42,693 nucleotides of DNA from JABMRP01 sp964444795 (GCA_964444795.1 CAYUIQ010000046.1:1-42693), one strand, 5' to 3'. Shown: positions 9,925-19,531, numbered from the stretch's first letter. Program-made: numbers and translations. Notes: generated by a model from the letters alone, not told the origin.

Positions 9925-10996
9925 TGCTTTGATCCACACCGCGGGGCGCCGGTGGCGTACCGTGCACATTGCCTTCTGCTTTGTCGTTGTCTCGTTTCTC
10001 GGGTCGCCGCTGTGCGCCCAGACTCCGTTGGCAGCCCGTGACGGCGCGCCGGAGTTGACTATCAAAGCAACCCAGGCCATCGACAAGGGACTCGAGTACC
10101 TGCTGTCGAACCAGCACAAGGACGGGTCCTGGAGCAGCGATGGCCAGGGAGGCCACGCGGTGGCCTGCACTTCGCTGGCCTTGATGGCGTTCATGTCCAA
10201 GGCCCATTTTCCAGGCTTCGACCCCCATGGCGAGCAACTGGACCGTGGCATGAAGTGGTTGCTGAAAGAGGCGAAGAAACGGCCCGATGGATACATGGGT
10301 TCGGTGATGTACGAGCACGGCTTTGCCACCCTCGCCTTGTCCGAAATGTGGGGGATGACCCGTGATCCGGACGATGACGACGCGATCAAGGAGGCTCTCG
10401 AAAAGGCTGTGGATGTGATCCTGCGGTCCCAGAGCCCAGGTGGCGGATGGCGCTATCAGCCGCAGGCCGATGGCGGTCAAGACACCTCATGCACCATGAC
10501 CGTGTTCCACGCCCTGGCTTCGGCACACCAGGCAGGCATCGTGGTTCCCGACACGACGATCACGAAGGTGGTCGAGTATCTCAAGGTAGTTCGAGATACC
10601 CAAACCGGCGGCTTCACCTACGACGGCCGCCCCCACAGACTGTCCGCTGCCTGTACCGCCGGTGGCGTCTACGTCGCGCAGCTCGCGGGGCAGCGGGGCA
10701 CGGAATTGGTCGATTCGGCCATCCGCTACCTCAATAGCCTGTCCCCAGGCATCTTCGGCGAGGGCACGAAATACTACTACTATGCCCACTATTACGCGAT
10801 CCAGGCGATGGTGCAGGCGGGCGACGAGGAATACTCCAAGTGGTATCCCCAAATCCGGGACGCGCTGATCAGCCAGCAAACCGCCAAGGGGGCCTGGGGC
10901 AAGGCCGCCAAGCCTGGCAGCATTTCCTACGAGACGCCCATGGCGATCATTATCCTGTCCACCCCCCATCGCTACATTCCGATTTACCAAAGATGA
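9914..10996 (+). CDS. Exported squalene-cyclase/prenyltransferase-repeat protein
   Basis: The 360-residue protein starts inside the previous gene. A signal peptide covers residues 1 to about 36 (hydrophobic core IAFCFVVVSFLG, cleavage near LCAQ). The rest is an alpha/alpha-toroid of terpenoid-cyclase type with QW-like turns: KDGSW near 69-73, GGGWRY near 176-181, GGFTY near 233 and GAWG near 331. No DXDD or equivalent cyclase acid motif is seen, and the length is about half that of a real squalene-hopene cyclase. It is therefore probably a protein- or glycan-binding toroid and not a triterpene cyclase. Such genes are recurrent tails of planctomycete MoxR-VWA operons. Confidence 0.85.
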   Translation: MIRDALIHTAGRRWRTVHIAFCFVVVSFLGSPLCAQTPLAARDGAPELTIKATQAIDKGLEYLLSNQHKDGSWSSDGQGGHAVACTSLALMAFMSKAHFPGFDPHGEQLDRGMKWLLKEAKKRPDGYMGSVMYEHGFATLALSEMWGMTRDPDDDDAIKEALEKAVDVILRSQSPGGGWRYQPQADGGQDTSCTMTVFHALASAHQAGIVVPDTTITKVVEYLKVVRDTQTGGFTYDGRPHRLSAACTAGGVYVAQLAGQRGTELVDSAIRYLNSLSPGIFGEGTKYYYYAHYYAIQAMVQAGDEEYSKWYPQIRDALISQQTAKGAWGKAAKPGSISYETPMAIIILSTPHRYIPIYQR

Positions 10997-11005
10997 TGAA
11001 TAACT

Positions 11006-13759
11006 ATGAATAACTTCCACTGCGCATGCCTGGCCTTCCTCCTTACATGGTCTCACGCGTGTCCGGCCGCCGATCCGGCGGCGACACCATCCGGTATTCC
11101 CGAGAGCGCGATTGCCGCCCTGCAGAACGACTTGGCCGAGGCGGGCACGGCCAAATCATCGGCTGGGAAGCGCCGGGCCTACAAGAATGTCTTTCGCGAC
11201 GGTGAGGACCTGCTGGAGGCCACCCCGGCAGCCCCGAACCGATGGCAGGTGCTGGGGATCATGTCCGATAGCCGCAAGTACCTGTTCGGCATGGAGAAGT
11301 CCGATTCGAACCGTGAGGCGCTCCTGGAAATCTGCGCCAAGCTGGCCGAGGCACCCGACGAATACGCGGAGCTTCGACTCGAAGCCGACCTGCTGCTTTC
11401 GGAAAAGGCCCTCTCAGCCAAGGGCGCCACATTAGAGGAACGAGCGAAAGCGATCGGGGCAATCATCGAACGTTACCGCGGCACGTCGGCGGAGGCGAAA
11501 GGCCTGATGATGGCCTCGCTGATCGCCCCCAAGCTCGGCGCCTTCGAGCTGCGGGAAACCATCGAAGACACCATGAGGGACCGGTTCGGGGGGAATCACG
11601 AGGTCATTCAGTGGCGGTGGAAACATTCCGGGCTCGGCAAGATGGAGGTCGTGTTCTCTGGCGAATACACCCGCGTGGACGGGGTCACCCTGCACTTCCC
11701 GTACGACTTGATGGGCCATCTCGGCATCATGGTGTTCTGGTCGCGCGAAACCCCGGGGTTCGAGTCCTATCTCAAGCAGATCCGGGAACTAGAGGTCCGA
11801 TACCCGGACCGGATCAACGTCTTCAGCTTCAATCTGGACGAGCTTCCCGATGGCGGGACGGCGGTGCTGCGTGAGTTGGGGCTGGACTGGACGGTGATGC
11901 GGCTTCCGGGGGGAAGAGAGAACGGGGCATTCCGCACCTACGCACGGCAGGATCCGGCCGGCATCTTCGTCAATGCCTACGGACGAGCCTTGCTGACAAC
12001 GACGGAGGTGCAGGCAGAAAAGTTCACGCTCAGTAACCATCGGATCTCCGGCGAGCGCTACCTGGCCCAACTGCAGTCGCTGTTCATCGGGGATTTCTTG
12101 GTCGGAGGGGAGCTTGGTCGCTCTCCAAGCGACAAGCAACGACTGGCATCCGAACTGGAGGCGGTCCGGGCCTGTTTTGTTCCGCCCCCATTCCGCTACA
12201 GGCTCAGCCGGGAGGAGGCGCTGGCGAATTATCGCAAGGCGTCGGAACTCGCCGCTGGTGCGATCCGTGCGGCTCCTCAATCTGCGGACCTCTGGCTGAT
12301 GCGCAACCACAGGATCATCGCCCTGCTGGGGATGTGGAACCTGGCCCGTGATCCGAAGTACCTCGAGCAGGCGGTTGAAGAGGCTAATGCCGCCCTCGCC
12401 TCGTCGCTTCCCGATGGAGCCGACGTGGTTCCGCGGTTCTGCCTGGCCAAGGCAGCCCTGCGCCGGGGAAAGAACGGTGGGGCGGTGCTGCCAGCCTTCG
12501 TCGAGGCAACGGGCGGTGACAATGCTCCGGTGGCGGCCGTCGCGGCGGCGGCCATCCTGGCGGTGGACGCCAGCGCACGCGAGCTGCACCAGCGCTGCCG
12601 CGCCAAACTACTGGCCGCTACCGACGGCGGCGAGCCCTCGCTATGGCCGGTTGTCGCCTATCTGCGCGACCGGGTCCACACCTACGACCTGTTGCGGGCC
12701 AACTACGTCTCGACGAATCGTCTTCGGGAACGCGAGCCGGTGCGTGGCTACATGATCAATCATGGCGGTCCCCCGATGACGGGACTTTTGCCGACCGTGA
12801 CGCTCAAGACCCTTGATGGGCGAACGCTGAGCCTCCCGAAGGATACCAACGGCAAACTGACGCTGTTGGTCTTTGTCGAGCCGTCCTCTGAACCCAATGC
12901 GGAGTTTCCCATCGACGCCGGCGGGGAAGGTGAAGACAAGAAGTTGCCACATCATAGTTATCTCCAATACGCGTGCGACCTGGCAGACAGGCATGTCAAC
13001 AAAGACGTCATTACGATCGCGGCCTTCCTGTCCGAAGATGCGGAACGCATCGATGCCCTGATGAAAACAAGGGAACTGACCTGCCAGGCCGCCATCGTAC
13101 CGGGCGGCCTCGCCAGTCCGATGGTGCGCCGACTGGGCGTTCTTTCGGCGGATCGTATCCCGAACGTCTTCCTGCTACGCCGGAACGGCTCCATCGCCTG
13201 GCACGCATCGGGACTGCCATACGAAGATAGCGAGGGATGGGTAAACTTGCTCGCCACGAAAGTCCACATCGAGAACTGTGAAGTGGAGACGGCCTACGAG
13301 GCTCTGAAGAAGGGCAATTTCAAGGAGGCGGCACGCGTCTTCGGCGGCCCCTATCTTCCCTGGCCCCCCGATCGCTACGGCTGGCGACCGCCGAGATATC
13401 ATGGGCAGGCCTTGGCCTATATGGGCCTGAAGGACTGGAATGCCGCGCTCGAGTCGATTGAGAAAGCGATCGACGCCCAGAAATTGCGATACTTCCGAAG
13501 CTTGAGATACGACAAGAACGCCGCCAATTGGCGAAAGGAAGCCGCCACGGTGACGATCAATCACCCGGATGACACCCTGGTGGAACTATGGGACACCAAG
13601 GCCGAGATTCTCGACAAGCTTGGCCGCAGGGACGAGGCGGCCCAAATGCGCAAGCGATCAGCAGAACCGGCCAAACCGGATGCTCCAAGCGTTTACAAGT
13701 TATTCCACGAGAGATTAAAAGACTGGCTAAAGCAGCACAGAATGGAGACACACAAATGA
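11006..13759 (+). CDS. Exported thioredoxin-fold and TPR-like protein
   Basis: The 917-residue protein follows after 9 nt. A signal peptide is visible (residues 1 to about 22, FLLTWSHACPAADP). Two regions look like the AhpC/thioredoxin fold: about 232-345 (GIMVFWSRETPGFESYL) and about 595-760 (LKTLDGRTLSLP followed by LTLLVFVEPSS). Neither keeps a CXXC pair at the usual place, so redox activity is doubtful. Helical repeats fill 385-560, and a TPR-like segment occupies about 770-900 (YEALKKGNFKEAARVF, ALAYMGLKDWNAALESI). The last codons overlap the next start as ATGA. The domain call is moderate and the function is unknown; a substrate-holding role next to the VWA complex is inference. Confidence 0.7.
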   Translation: MNNFHCACLAFLLTWSHACPAADPAATPSGIPESAIAALQNDLAEAGTAKSSAGKRRAYKNVFRDGEDLLEATPAAPNRWQVLGIMSDSRKYLFGMEKSDSNREALLEICAKLAEAPDEYAELRLEADLLLSEKALSAKGATLEERAKAIGAIIERYRGTSAEAKGLMMASLIAPKLGAFELRETIEDTMRDRFGGNHEVIQWRWKHSGLGKMEVVFSGEYTRVDGVTLHFPYDLMGHLGIMVFWSRETPGFESYLKQIRELEVRYPDRINVFSFNLDELPDGGTAVLRELGLDWTVMRLPGGRENGAFRTYARQDPAGIFVNAYGRALLTTTEVQAEKFTLSNHRISGERYLAQLQSLFIGDFLVGGELGRSPSDKQRLASELEAVRACFVPPPFRYRLSREEALANYRKASELAAGAIRAAPQSADLWLMRNHRIIALLGMWNLARDPKYLEQAVEEANAALASSLPDGADVVPRFCLAKAALRRGKNGGAVLPAFVEATGGDNAPVAAVAAAAILAVDASARELHQRCRAKLLAATDGGEPSLWPVVAYLRDRVHTYDLLRANYVSTNRLREREPVRGYMINHGGPPMTGLLPTVTLKTLDGRTLSLPKDTNGKLTLLVFVEPSSEPNAEFPIDAGGEGEDKKLPHHSYLQYACDLADRHVNKDVITIAAFLSEDAERIDALMKTRELTCQAAIVPGGLASPMVRRLGVLSADRIPNVFLLRRNGSIAWHASGLPYEDSEGWVNLLATKVHIENCEVETAYEALKKGNFKEAARVFGGPYLPWPPDRYGWRPPRYHGQALAYMGLKDWNAALESIEKAIDAQKLRYFRSLRYDKNAANWRKEAATVTINHPDDTLVELWDTKAEILDKLGRRDEAAQMRKRSAEPAKPDAPSVYKLFHERLKDWLKQHRMETHK

Positions 13760-15657
13760 AGAAACACGACATTGTCAAGAGTGTAGGGATCATGACGATC
13801 CTGGCCATATCGACATCCGTCTTTGCCGCGGGGAGACCAGCGCCGGTCAGCCTGACCCCCGAAGGGAAGAAACTCGAGGCACATTACAGCAAGATGCTGG
13901 CTGATCTAAAGGAAGCGATCAAGCGCCTGGAACCCAACGTGGAGGAAAAGAAGAAGGCTGAATTCACGAAGCAACTTGGCACGCTTGGAAATATTCCACC
14001 TGTTACCAAGACCGTCATGGGCAAGGAAGTCACCGTGAAACACGGCCCGGGCAACCCTGCCTTTGCTGAAAAACAGAAAGAGGTCCTTGCGGCGGCCAGA
14101 GCGGTCATGAAGAACATTGAAGCATTTCTCGTCGGCGAGAAAGAGCAGGTCATCATGGCCAAATTCGCATTACTGACTCATGCCACCCCGAATCGCCTGG
14201 CCGGGTTTGCGCAAAAGGGCGAAGAGGAAAAAGCGCTGATTGATAAGCTCCTCAATGACGACAAGCTCGTCGTGCAGGTCATGACGCTGGGAGGGGCCAG
14301 CGGCGGAAATTACGGCCAGGCCATGCGAAACTACACGGCCATTCAGAAATCCACTAAACGTTCTCACGAGGGTTTCTTTCAGGTTTGGGCCCTGGCTGTA
14401 TCCCTTCAGTGTACGGGCGACGCCTATGTCTATGCCGACGTTCCCGCAGCCGAGTCCTTGGTCAAGTACTACCTGAATTACCTGAAGGCATACGACGACG
14501 GCATACTCGACCCCGCCTTTTCTAAATTGGGCGGTACAGGATGGGACTATCGCTTTGTATTTCCAGACTCCTACACGCTTGAAGATATCGAGTGGATAAG
14601 AAAGGTGCTGCGAAACTACCGTCCCGATCACACGCGTCTGGAATATAGATGGCGCTACTGCCGTATCGTTAGAACCGACATCCCCTATACCGGCTCAGTC
14701 ATGAGGCCGGTGCGACCCGATTTGAACCTGTCGAGAATTCAGGATTTCTTCCTCGAAGGCGGTATTTGTGGCCCCCGTGCTTTTGTCGGGCAAATATCGG
14801 GATATGCTTTTGGGATACCTTCTCGTCGTGCACCCTCCCCGGGTCATGGTGCCATGGCGCACTGGACTCCGGACGGATGGACGACGGTCCTGGGACCACA
14901 CTTTTATTTCTGCAAACACATCAATGGAATGCCTCCCATGGAGTTTCTATTGGAATCACAGGCGCGTCAAGATCCCGAGGGGTTCAAACAGGTGCTGATG
15001 TGTGAGTGGTTAGGGAAAGCACTAGGCGAAGATGCCCCGGGTAACTACGGATCAAGCGGTGGTTTCTGGCGATTGCTTGGTTTCTACAAAAGACAGGCCA
15101 TCGTCGAAGATCAGAAAATAGAAGACATAGGGGCCACGGGTGAAGAACTCGCAGAATCTAATGTCAGTAGCAGGAAGGAAGAGATCAAACAGATAGAGAT
15201 CCCTGAGAAGTTCCGGCAGATCACCGTGGCCGAGGACGGCACAATAACCATTCCCGTAGCGGCATGTAGATCACCGAAGAACGGTGAGAAGATAAGATTC
15301 ATGGAGAGCGTAGATGGCGGAATGCAAGTACACTACAGTTTAGCTGGCCGCCGCCCGGAGTTGCTCAGTTACACTGTAGATATTCCCAGAGCCGGCAAGT
15401 ACGAATTCATTGCGCATGTATGTACCGTTACTGTGGGCCGACAATTCCTGCTTCGCGTCAACAGGAGAACTCTCGTGGATGTCGACATTCCGTACACCAA
15501 AGCCGACTGGATGGACACCGAACCCGTTGAACTCGACTTGAAAGAAGGTCGGAACACCCTCATGTTTACGCTTGAAGCCCCGAACAAGGGCGTAAGCATC
15601 AAGCGTTTCAGACTGAAACCGGCGGCGCAACAGGGCGTAGGTCTTCGGAGGAATTGA
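13756..15657 (+). CDS. Exported transglutaminase-like protein with C-terminal sugar-binding-like domain
   Basis: The open frame extends upstream to 13588, but the ATG at 13756 is preferred. It forms an ATGA overlap, has GGAG at 13744-13747, and begins a clean signal peptide (MKKHDIVKSVGIMTILAIST, cleavage near VFAAG). The mature protein has a charged helical segment (about 45-130), a central helical region, and a GGICGPRAF motif with Cys338 followed by PGHGAMAHWTPDGW with His364. That Cys/His pattern, with the WT..GW strand after it, is typical of transglutaminase-like papain-fold domains. Residues about 480-630 are beta-rich with a jelly-roll pattern that could bind carbohydrate. Transglutaminase-like proteins are known partners in some MoxR-DUF58 operons, which supports the call. 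No acidic third residue could be assigned with confidence. Confidence 0.6.
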   Translation: MKKHDIVKSVGIMTILAISTSVFAAGRPAPVSLTPEGKKLEAHYSKMLADLKEAIKRLEPNVEEKKKAEFTKQLGTLGNIPPVTKTVMGKEVTVKHGPGNPAFAEKQKEVLAAARAVMKNIEAFLVGEKEQVIMAKFALLTHATPNRLAGFAQKGEEEKALIDKLLNDDKLVVQVMTLGGASGGNYGQAMRNYTAIQKSTKRSHEGFFQVWALAVSLQCTGDAYVYADVPAAESLVKYYLNYLKAYDDGILDPAFSKLGGTGWDYRFVFPDSYTLEDIEWIRKVLRNYRPDHTRLEYRWRYCRIVRTDIPYTGSVMRPVRPDLNLSRIQDFFLEGGICGPRAFVGQISGYAFGIPSRRAPSPGHGAMAHWTPDGWTTVLGPHFYFCKHINGMPPMEFLLESQARQDPEGFKQVLMCEWLGKALGEDAPGNYGSSGGFWRLLGFYKRQAIVEDQKIEDIGATGEELAESNVSSRKEEIKQIEIPEKFRQITVAEDGTITIPVAACRSPKNGEKIRFMESVDGGMQVHYSLAGRRPELLSYTVDIPRAGKYEFIAHVCTVTVGRQFLLRVNRRTLVDVDIPYTKADWMDTEPVELDLKEGRNTLMFTLEAPNKGVSIKRFRLKPAAQQGVGLRRN

Positions 15658-15738
15658 ACGTCGTGCGGCCGACGATCGAACCCGTGTGGTCAAAAAACTC
15701 AAACAACACGAAGTTCTTTGGAAATCTGGTTTTCAGCA

Positions 15739-15762
15739 GGCCGAGAGGCGGGATTCTCGGCC
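15739..15762 (+). terminator. Hairpin after the MoxR-type operon
   Basis: GGCCGAGA at 15739-15746 pairs with TCTCGGCC at 15755-15762 around an 8-nt loop, 82 nt after the last stop codon of the operon. No T-run follows, so this is at best a weak or Rho-assisted end. The rest of 15658-15864 holds no gene that I can support. Confidence 0.3.
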
Positions 15763-15864
15763 GACATTAGCACTCGACGCGCGAAAACTCGGCGCGATCC
15801 GAAATGATTTGCCCGTCAGCGCATACCGTTGCCGGGAATCAGACGAGTCGATGTGGGCCGAAAG

Positions 15865-16452
15865 CTATGCCGCTTTGCGGCGGTAGTCGTATCGCAGCAG
15901 GCCGCCGAGACGTTTTCGGCATGCAGCTTCACCGCCGGCCTGGCCGAGTTCTGCATCGGGCGCGATAATCGTGTTGCCGATTCCTTGATGGTTTCGCTCG
16001 GCATGGTAATGCAGGAGGTACTGGCGAACGGCGCTGCGCAACATGCCTTGGCCAAAAAGGATGAGCCTCTCCAAGGCCTCCTGCTTGACACTCCGCATGA
16101 ACCGCTCGATGTGTGGCGTCAGGTTAGGTGACCGTCGCGGCAGCCGCACGGTCCTGATGCGTTCGCCTTCCAACGCGATCCGAAACGCCTCCGTGAACTT
16201 CGTGTCCCGGTCCATGAGCAAATATCGCTTCCCGCCTAGAAATCCTTCTTCGGCATCCGTCAGATTGCGGGCGATCTGCTGCATCCAAGGTCCATCCGGG
16301 TTGGGCGTGCAGCCGGCAAAATGCACTCGGCGGGTGGCGATCTCCATGACGAAGAGCAGATAATACGTGACCAACCCACCTTTGGTCCACACCTCAACCG
16401 TCGTGAAATCGATCGACGCCAGGACGTCCCTGTGCGCTTTGAGAAATGTGGC
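15865..16452 (-). pseudogene. Transposase C-terminal fragment, integrase core
   Basis: Reading from about 16452 down to the TAG at 15865, the sequence begins TFLKAHRDVLASIDFTTVEV and continues as a DDE integrase core: the first D in ASIDF, the second in LMDRDTKF, and a later catalytic-site region near RRSPNLTPHIERFMRSVKQE. It ends with a YHAERNHQG motif. There is no in-frame N-terminal helix-turn-helix half; the frame meets foreign sequence 40 nt from the stop of the neighbouring PQQ gene. It is therefore a 5'-truncated copy of the integrase-core transposase type frequent in planctomycetes. The missing N-terminal and middle parts are found as separate fragments at 21418-21676 and 27912-28284. 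Confidence 0.85.
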
Positions 16453-16492
16453 GCAAGATTCGCTGGACCAGGACAGCCACCGCGTGCCGGCT

Positions 16493-19400
16493 CTATTCCT
16501 CCCAGCACGTGACCGAGCTGTCGGCCGTGGTCATGTACAGTTTTCCGCCGGCGGCGATGAGACCGTCGAAGACGGGGGGCACATCGAGGTGGTACTCGGT
16601 GAGTCGCTTGCCGGCGGCGGTCGACACGGCCCACAGCAGGGCTCCCTTGCGGCCTTCGATCGCGGCGAGGGGATCGTCTTCGTCCACCACGTCGGGCGGG
16701 CCGGCCAGAAAGAGCGTGTCGCCGGCCAGGACCATGGCCCGAACTCGCACGGGGATATTCACCGACCACTTGGCCGGCCGGGCACGCGACATCGTGCCGC
16801 GTTCGCGGCGGGCGTTGGCCTCGTTGAGCACCGGTTCGTTGTCGTTGTCGTCGGCAAACAGTGTGCAGCCTTCGCCGGGATTGGAGAACGGGCTGCGGCT
16901 GAACTTATGGGTGAAAACGTGCAACCCATACGTCGCGCTCTCGTCGAACACGAGGATTTGCCCGGCCTTCGATGCACCAACCGCAACGTAAAGGCCTGGC
17001 CAACGGCGGGCGTGCATCCAGAAAAGCCGGTCGAAGCCCGAGTCGTCGAGAAACCCGCCGGTGGCAACCAAGTGCAGGTCGGTCTCCCGCGCGCCGTACG
17101 GGGCGATGGTCGCCGTGGGAAGCTGTTTGAGTTGACGGTCGAAGACGTTTTGCGTCAGGAAGAGGCGCTCGCCGTTACTTACCAGGATGTCGTTTTTTGC
17201 GCCGTCCATTTCGTGGGCACGGTTACTCGACCGGCTCAAATCCGGCTGCGGCCCGGCAAGATGGGCCCGGTGACGAATCTCACCGGTGATGACGTCGAGG
17301 CCGAAGAGATACATGCCGCCGTCGAGGTAAGACGAGCGACCGGCCGCGAAATACGCCACGCTGTTCTCGACGAGCACGCTGCCGTGGATCGGCCAGGCGG
17401 ACTCGATACGCTCGTACGACATGATGCGTTTGTCGAACGGCGCTGCTTGAAAACGCCAGACAAGTTCCCCATCTGTCGCCCGCAGGCAGTAGACCGATCC
17501 GTCAGCACAACCGAACAGAACGCGCCCGGCGGCGATCGTCGGCGGCGAATCAACGGGGCCGCCGGCGGTGTAACTCCATAGGCGCTCGCCGTCTTCGCCG
17601 CGGAGGCAATACACGCAGTGTGTGTCGATGCCGGCCACAAACACGCGCCCGCCGGCGGCCACCGGCGGCGATATCTTCCCACGCAATTCGGTCCGCCACG
17701 ATCGTTTCAGCTTCGTCGGAACGGGAACGCCAGCCCGACCACTTCGCGCATTGTCACCCCGATATGTGGGCCAGTTGCTCGCCGCCGCGTCCGGTTCGGC
17801 AACATCGTCGAACGCCGGGCCCTTGACCGTCTGCGGCTCGATGCGTCGATCCTTCGTCATGGCCCGGTCGGTCGCCGATAGAGCGTTGAACCCGGTCAGC
17901 TTCACACCCGGGTAGCAAAAACACGGGTGCGGCGGCGCGTAAACCAATCCGTTTGCGGGCAGGATGCCGTAGCGGCACGTGCCGCGGACCCAATCGTGCC
18001 GCGCATGCCGGTCGGAGACGAGGTCCAGAAACTCGATACCGCGTTTCGACCACAACAGGAATTCCTCCGTCGCCTTGCCACGGTAGCAGCGGACATGGTG
18101 ACCGCCGGTGAAGAGATTGCCGGGCGTTATCTCTCGCCGAAGCTCGCCGGTCTTTGGGTCGAGGCCGCGCGTGGTAAGTGTGCCCAGCCACGCCAGGGAG
18201 CCGGCAACGCACACATCCGGCATCCCCCGGAAGCTGCCGCGAATCGGATGATTCCACAGCAGCGTGCCGTCGGTGAGCGAATGCGCCCGGAGTGATCCCG
18301 CCGAAGTGGAAAGAACGACATCCCCATGCATCACCACGGTTCCCGCATCGGCGCCGCGCCGGGCCGGCCCGCCACGAGCAGCGCTCCACAACTGCCGCCC
18401 CGTGCGAAGATCGAGGGCGACGAGCTGTTCGCGGGTCGAGAAGCAGACTCGACCTCCCGCCGCGCCCAGCGTGAGGTCGGCCACGTTGCCAGTCTGCGTT
18501 TCCCAAACAACGCGGCCGGGGTCAACATCGATCGCAACAATCGCATCGCCGCCCCGCGCCTCGCGCCGGCGCACAACAAGAATCCCCTCGCTCAGCACAA
18601 ACTCTTCCGCATTCCCGGTCTCCTTGAACTCGCGGAGGGTCTTTCCGGTCGCCGCGTCGAGTTCGGAGATATGTGTCCGAAATCCCAGTGTGACGAACAC
18701 CCGATCATCGAATGCGACCAAGCGCCGCGGCAGCGTCAATGGGGCAGACCAGAGTTGATCGCCCGTACCCCATTGCCAACGATCCTTGTCCCACGCGACA
18801 CTACCCCAGCCGGGTATCGGTCGCCGCCACAGCTCGATGCCGTTAAACGCGTCGCGGGCCACCAGAAAACACTTGTCGGGAAACCGCCGCTGGGCAAGTG
18901 GTGTTTCATGAATGCCGATAGGGCCGTCGTCTGTGGTGTGAAAGATCCGGCCACCGGTGGTGACCAAAGCCGTAACGCTCATGTCGGTCTCGTGGCTGCG
19001 ACTCCACCGCGGGCCGCCATCCCACTGCAGGTGCCGCGGCGGCGCCACCCGACGATCCGCCGCGACGGCGTTTCCGCTCGCGTCGTGCAGAAAGTGCGTC
19101 CAATCGTCGATATCATCGGGCCACGGCTTGACGATTCTCTTTTCGCCGATCTTTGCAACCCCGTTCGGGGCGAGCACGCGGAGGATTTCACGCTCCGTCA
19201 CGTCACCCGCCGCGTCGGCGATCAAGACGTTCACCAGGTTGTCCGTGTACGGCAAGTGCTCGCCGTCGAAATGCCCTACCGAGACCGGACCGTAGCAACC
19301 GATCGCGTCGATTTGCTCTCGGACCGCTTCCACGGTCTGGGGATCAACTTCCAGCCCATGCACGATCAAGTTATCGCTCGTGCGCAAGGCCACCAACGCC

Positions 19401-19531
19401 TGCGCATCGGCACAGCCGAGCCGAACGACCAGCCCGCCTTCTGGTAGATCTTCGGCCGCCCAACTCAATGCGCCAAAGAAGGCGACAGCCATCCAAATCA
19501 ATACAATTCGGCCATTAAGGAATGATCTCAT
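16493..19531 (-). CDS. PQQ-like beta-propeller protein with N-terminal methyltransferase-like domain
   Basis: The 1012-residue protein begins at the ATG ending at 19531, with AGGTGAG just upstream, and has a signal peptide (hydrophobic core IVLIWMAVAFFGALSW). Residues about 30-140 resemble a class I SAM methyltransferase core (LVVRLGCADA, HGLEVDPQTVEAV, VNVLIADAAG). Two beta-propeller halves follow; the second starts near residue 588 with NWPTYRGDNARSG, the usual opening of PQQ-like propellers, and blades read VFVAGIDTHCVYCLRGEDG and similar. Quinone-ligating residues cannot be judged, and many such proteins bind no PQQ. The domain pairing recurs in planctomycetes. It lies last in the minus-strand sulfatase block, so it is probably exported and acts on or near that pathway. 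Confidence 0.85.
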   Translation of the reverse strand: MRSFLNGRIVLIWMAVAFFGALSWAAEDLPEGGLVVRLGCADAQALVALRTSDNLIVHGLEVDPQTVEAVREQIDAIGCYGPVSVGHFDGEHLPYTDNLVNVLIADAAGDVTEREILRVLAPNGVAKIGEKRIVKPWPDDIDDWTHFLHDASGNAVAADRRVAPPRHLQWDGGPRWSRSHETDMSVTALVTTGGRIFHTTDDGPIGIHETPLAQRRFPDKCFLVARDAFNGIELWRRPIPGWGSVAWDKDRWQWGTGDQLWSAPLTLPRRLVAFDDRVFVTLGFRTHISELDAATGKTLREFKETGNAEEFVLSEGILVVRRREARGGDAIVAIDVDPGRVVWETQTGNVADLTLGAAGGRVCFSTREQLVALDLRTGRQLWSAARGGPARRGADAGTVVMHGDVVLSTSAGSLRAHSLTDGTLLWNHPIRGSFRGMPDVCVAGSLAWLGTLTTRGLDPKTGELRREITPGNLFTGGHHVRCYRGKATEEFLLWSKRGIEFLDLVSDRHARHDWVRGTCRYGILPANGLVYAPPHPCFCYPGVKLTGFNALSATDRAMTKDRRIEPQTVKGPAFDDVAEPDAAASNWPTYRGDNARSGRAGVPVPTKLKRSWRTELRGKISPPVAAGGRVFVAGIDTHCVYCLRGEDGERLWSYTAGGPVDSPPTIAAGRVLFGCADGSVYCLRATDGELVWRFQAAPFDKRIMSYERIESAWPIHGSVLVENSVAYFAAGRSSYLDGGMYLFGLDVITGEIRHRAHLAGPQPDLSRSSNRAHEMDGAKNDILVSNGERLFLTQNVFDRQLKQLPTATIAPYGARETDLHLVATGGFLDDSGFDRLFWMHARRWPGLYVAVGASKAGQILVFDESATYGLHVFTHKFSRSPFSNPGEGCTLFADDNDNEPVLNEANARRERGTMSRARPAKWSVNIPVRVRAMVLAGDTLFLAGPPDVVDEDDPLAAIEGRKGALLWAVSTAAGKRLTEYHLDVPPVFDGLIAAGGKLYMTTADSSVTCWEE

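Noticed and set aside
9914..10996. Functional squalene-hopene cyclase
   Set aside because: Only the toroid repeats are present; the length is about half of a true cyclase, a signal peptide precedes it, and the acidic catalytic motif is absent.
15686..15886. 66-codon plus-strand frame downstream of the first operon
   Set aside because: It overlaps the transposase fragment, lacks a ribosome site and resembles no family.
16367..17581. 404-codon open frame on the plus strand
   Set aside because: It is the antisense shadow of the PQQ-propeller gene and transposase fragment; its translation has no recognisable domain and is Arg/Gly/Pro-rich as expected from GC-rich antisense frames.
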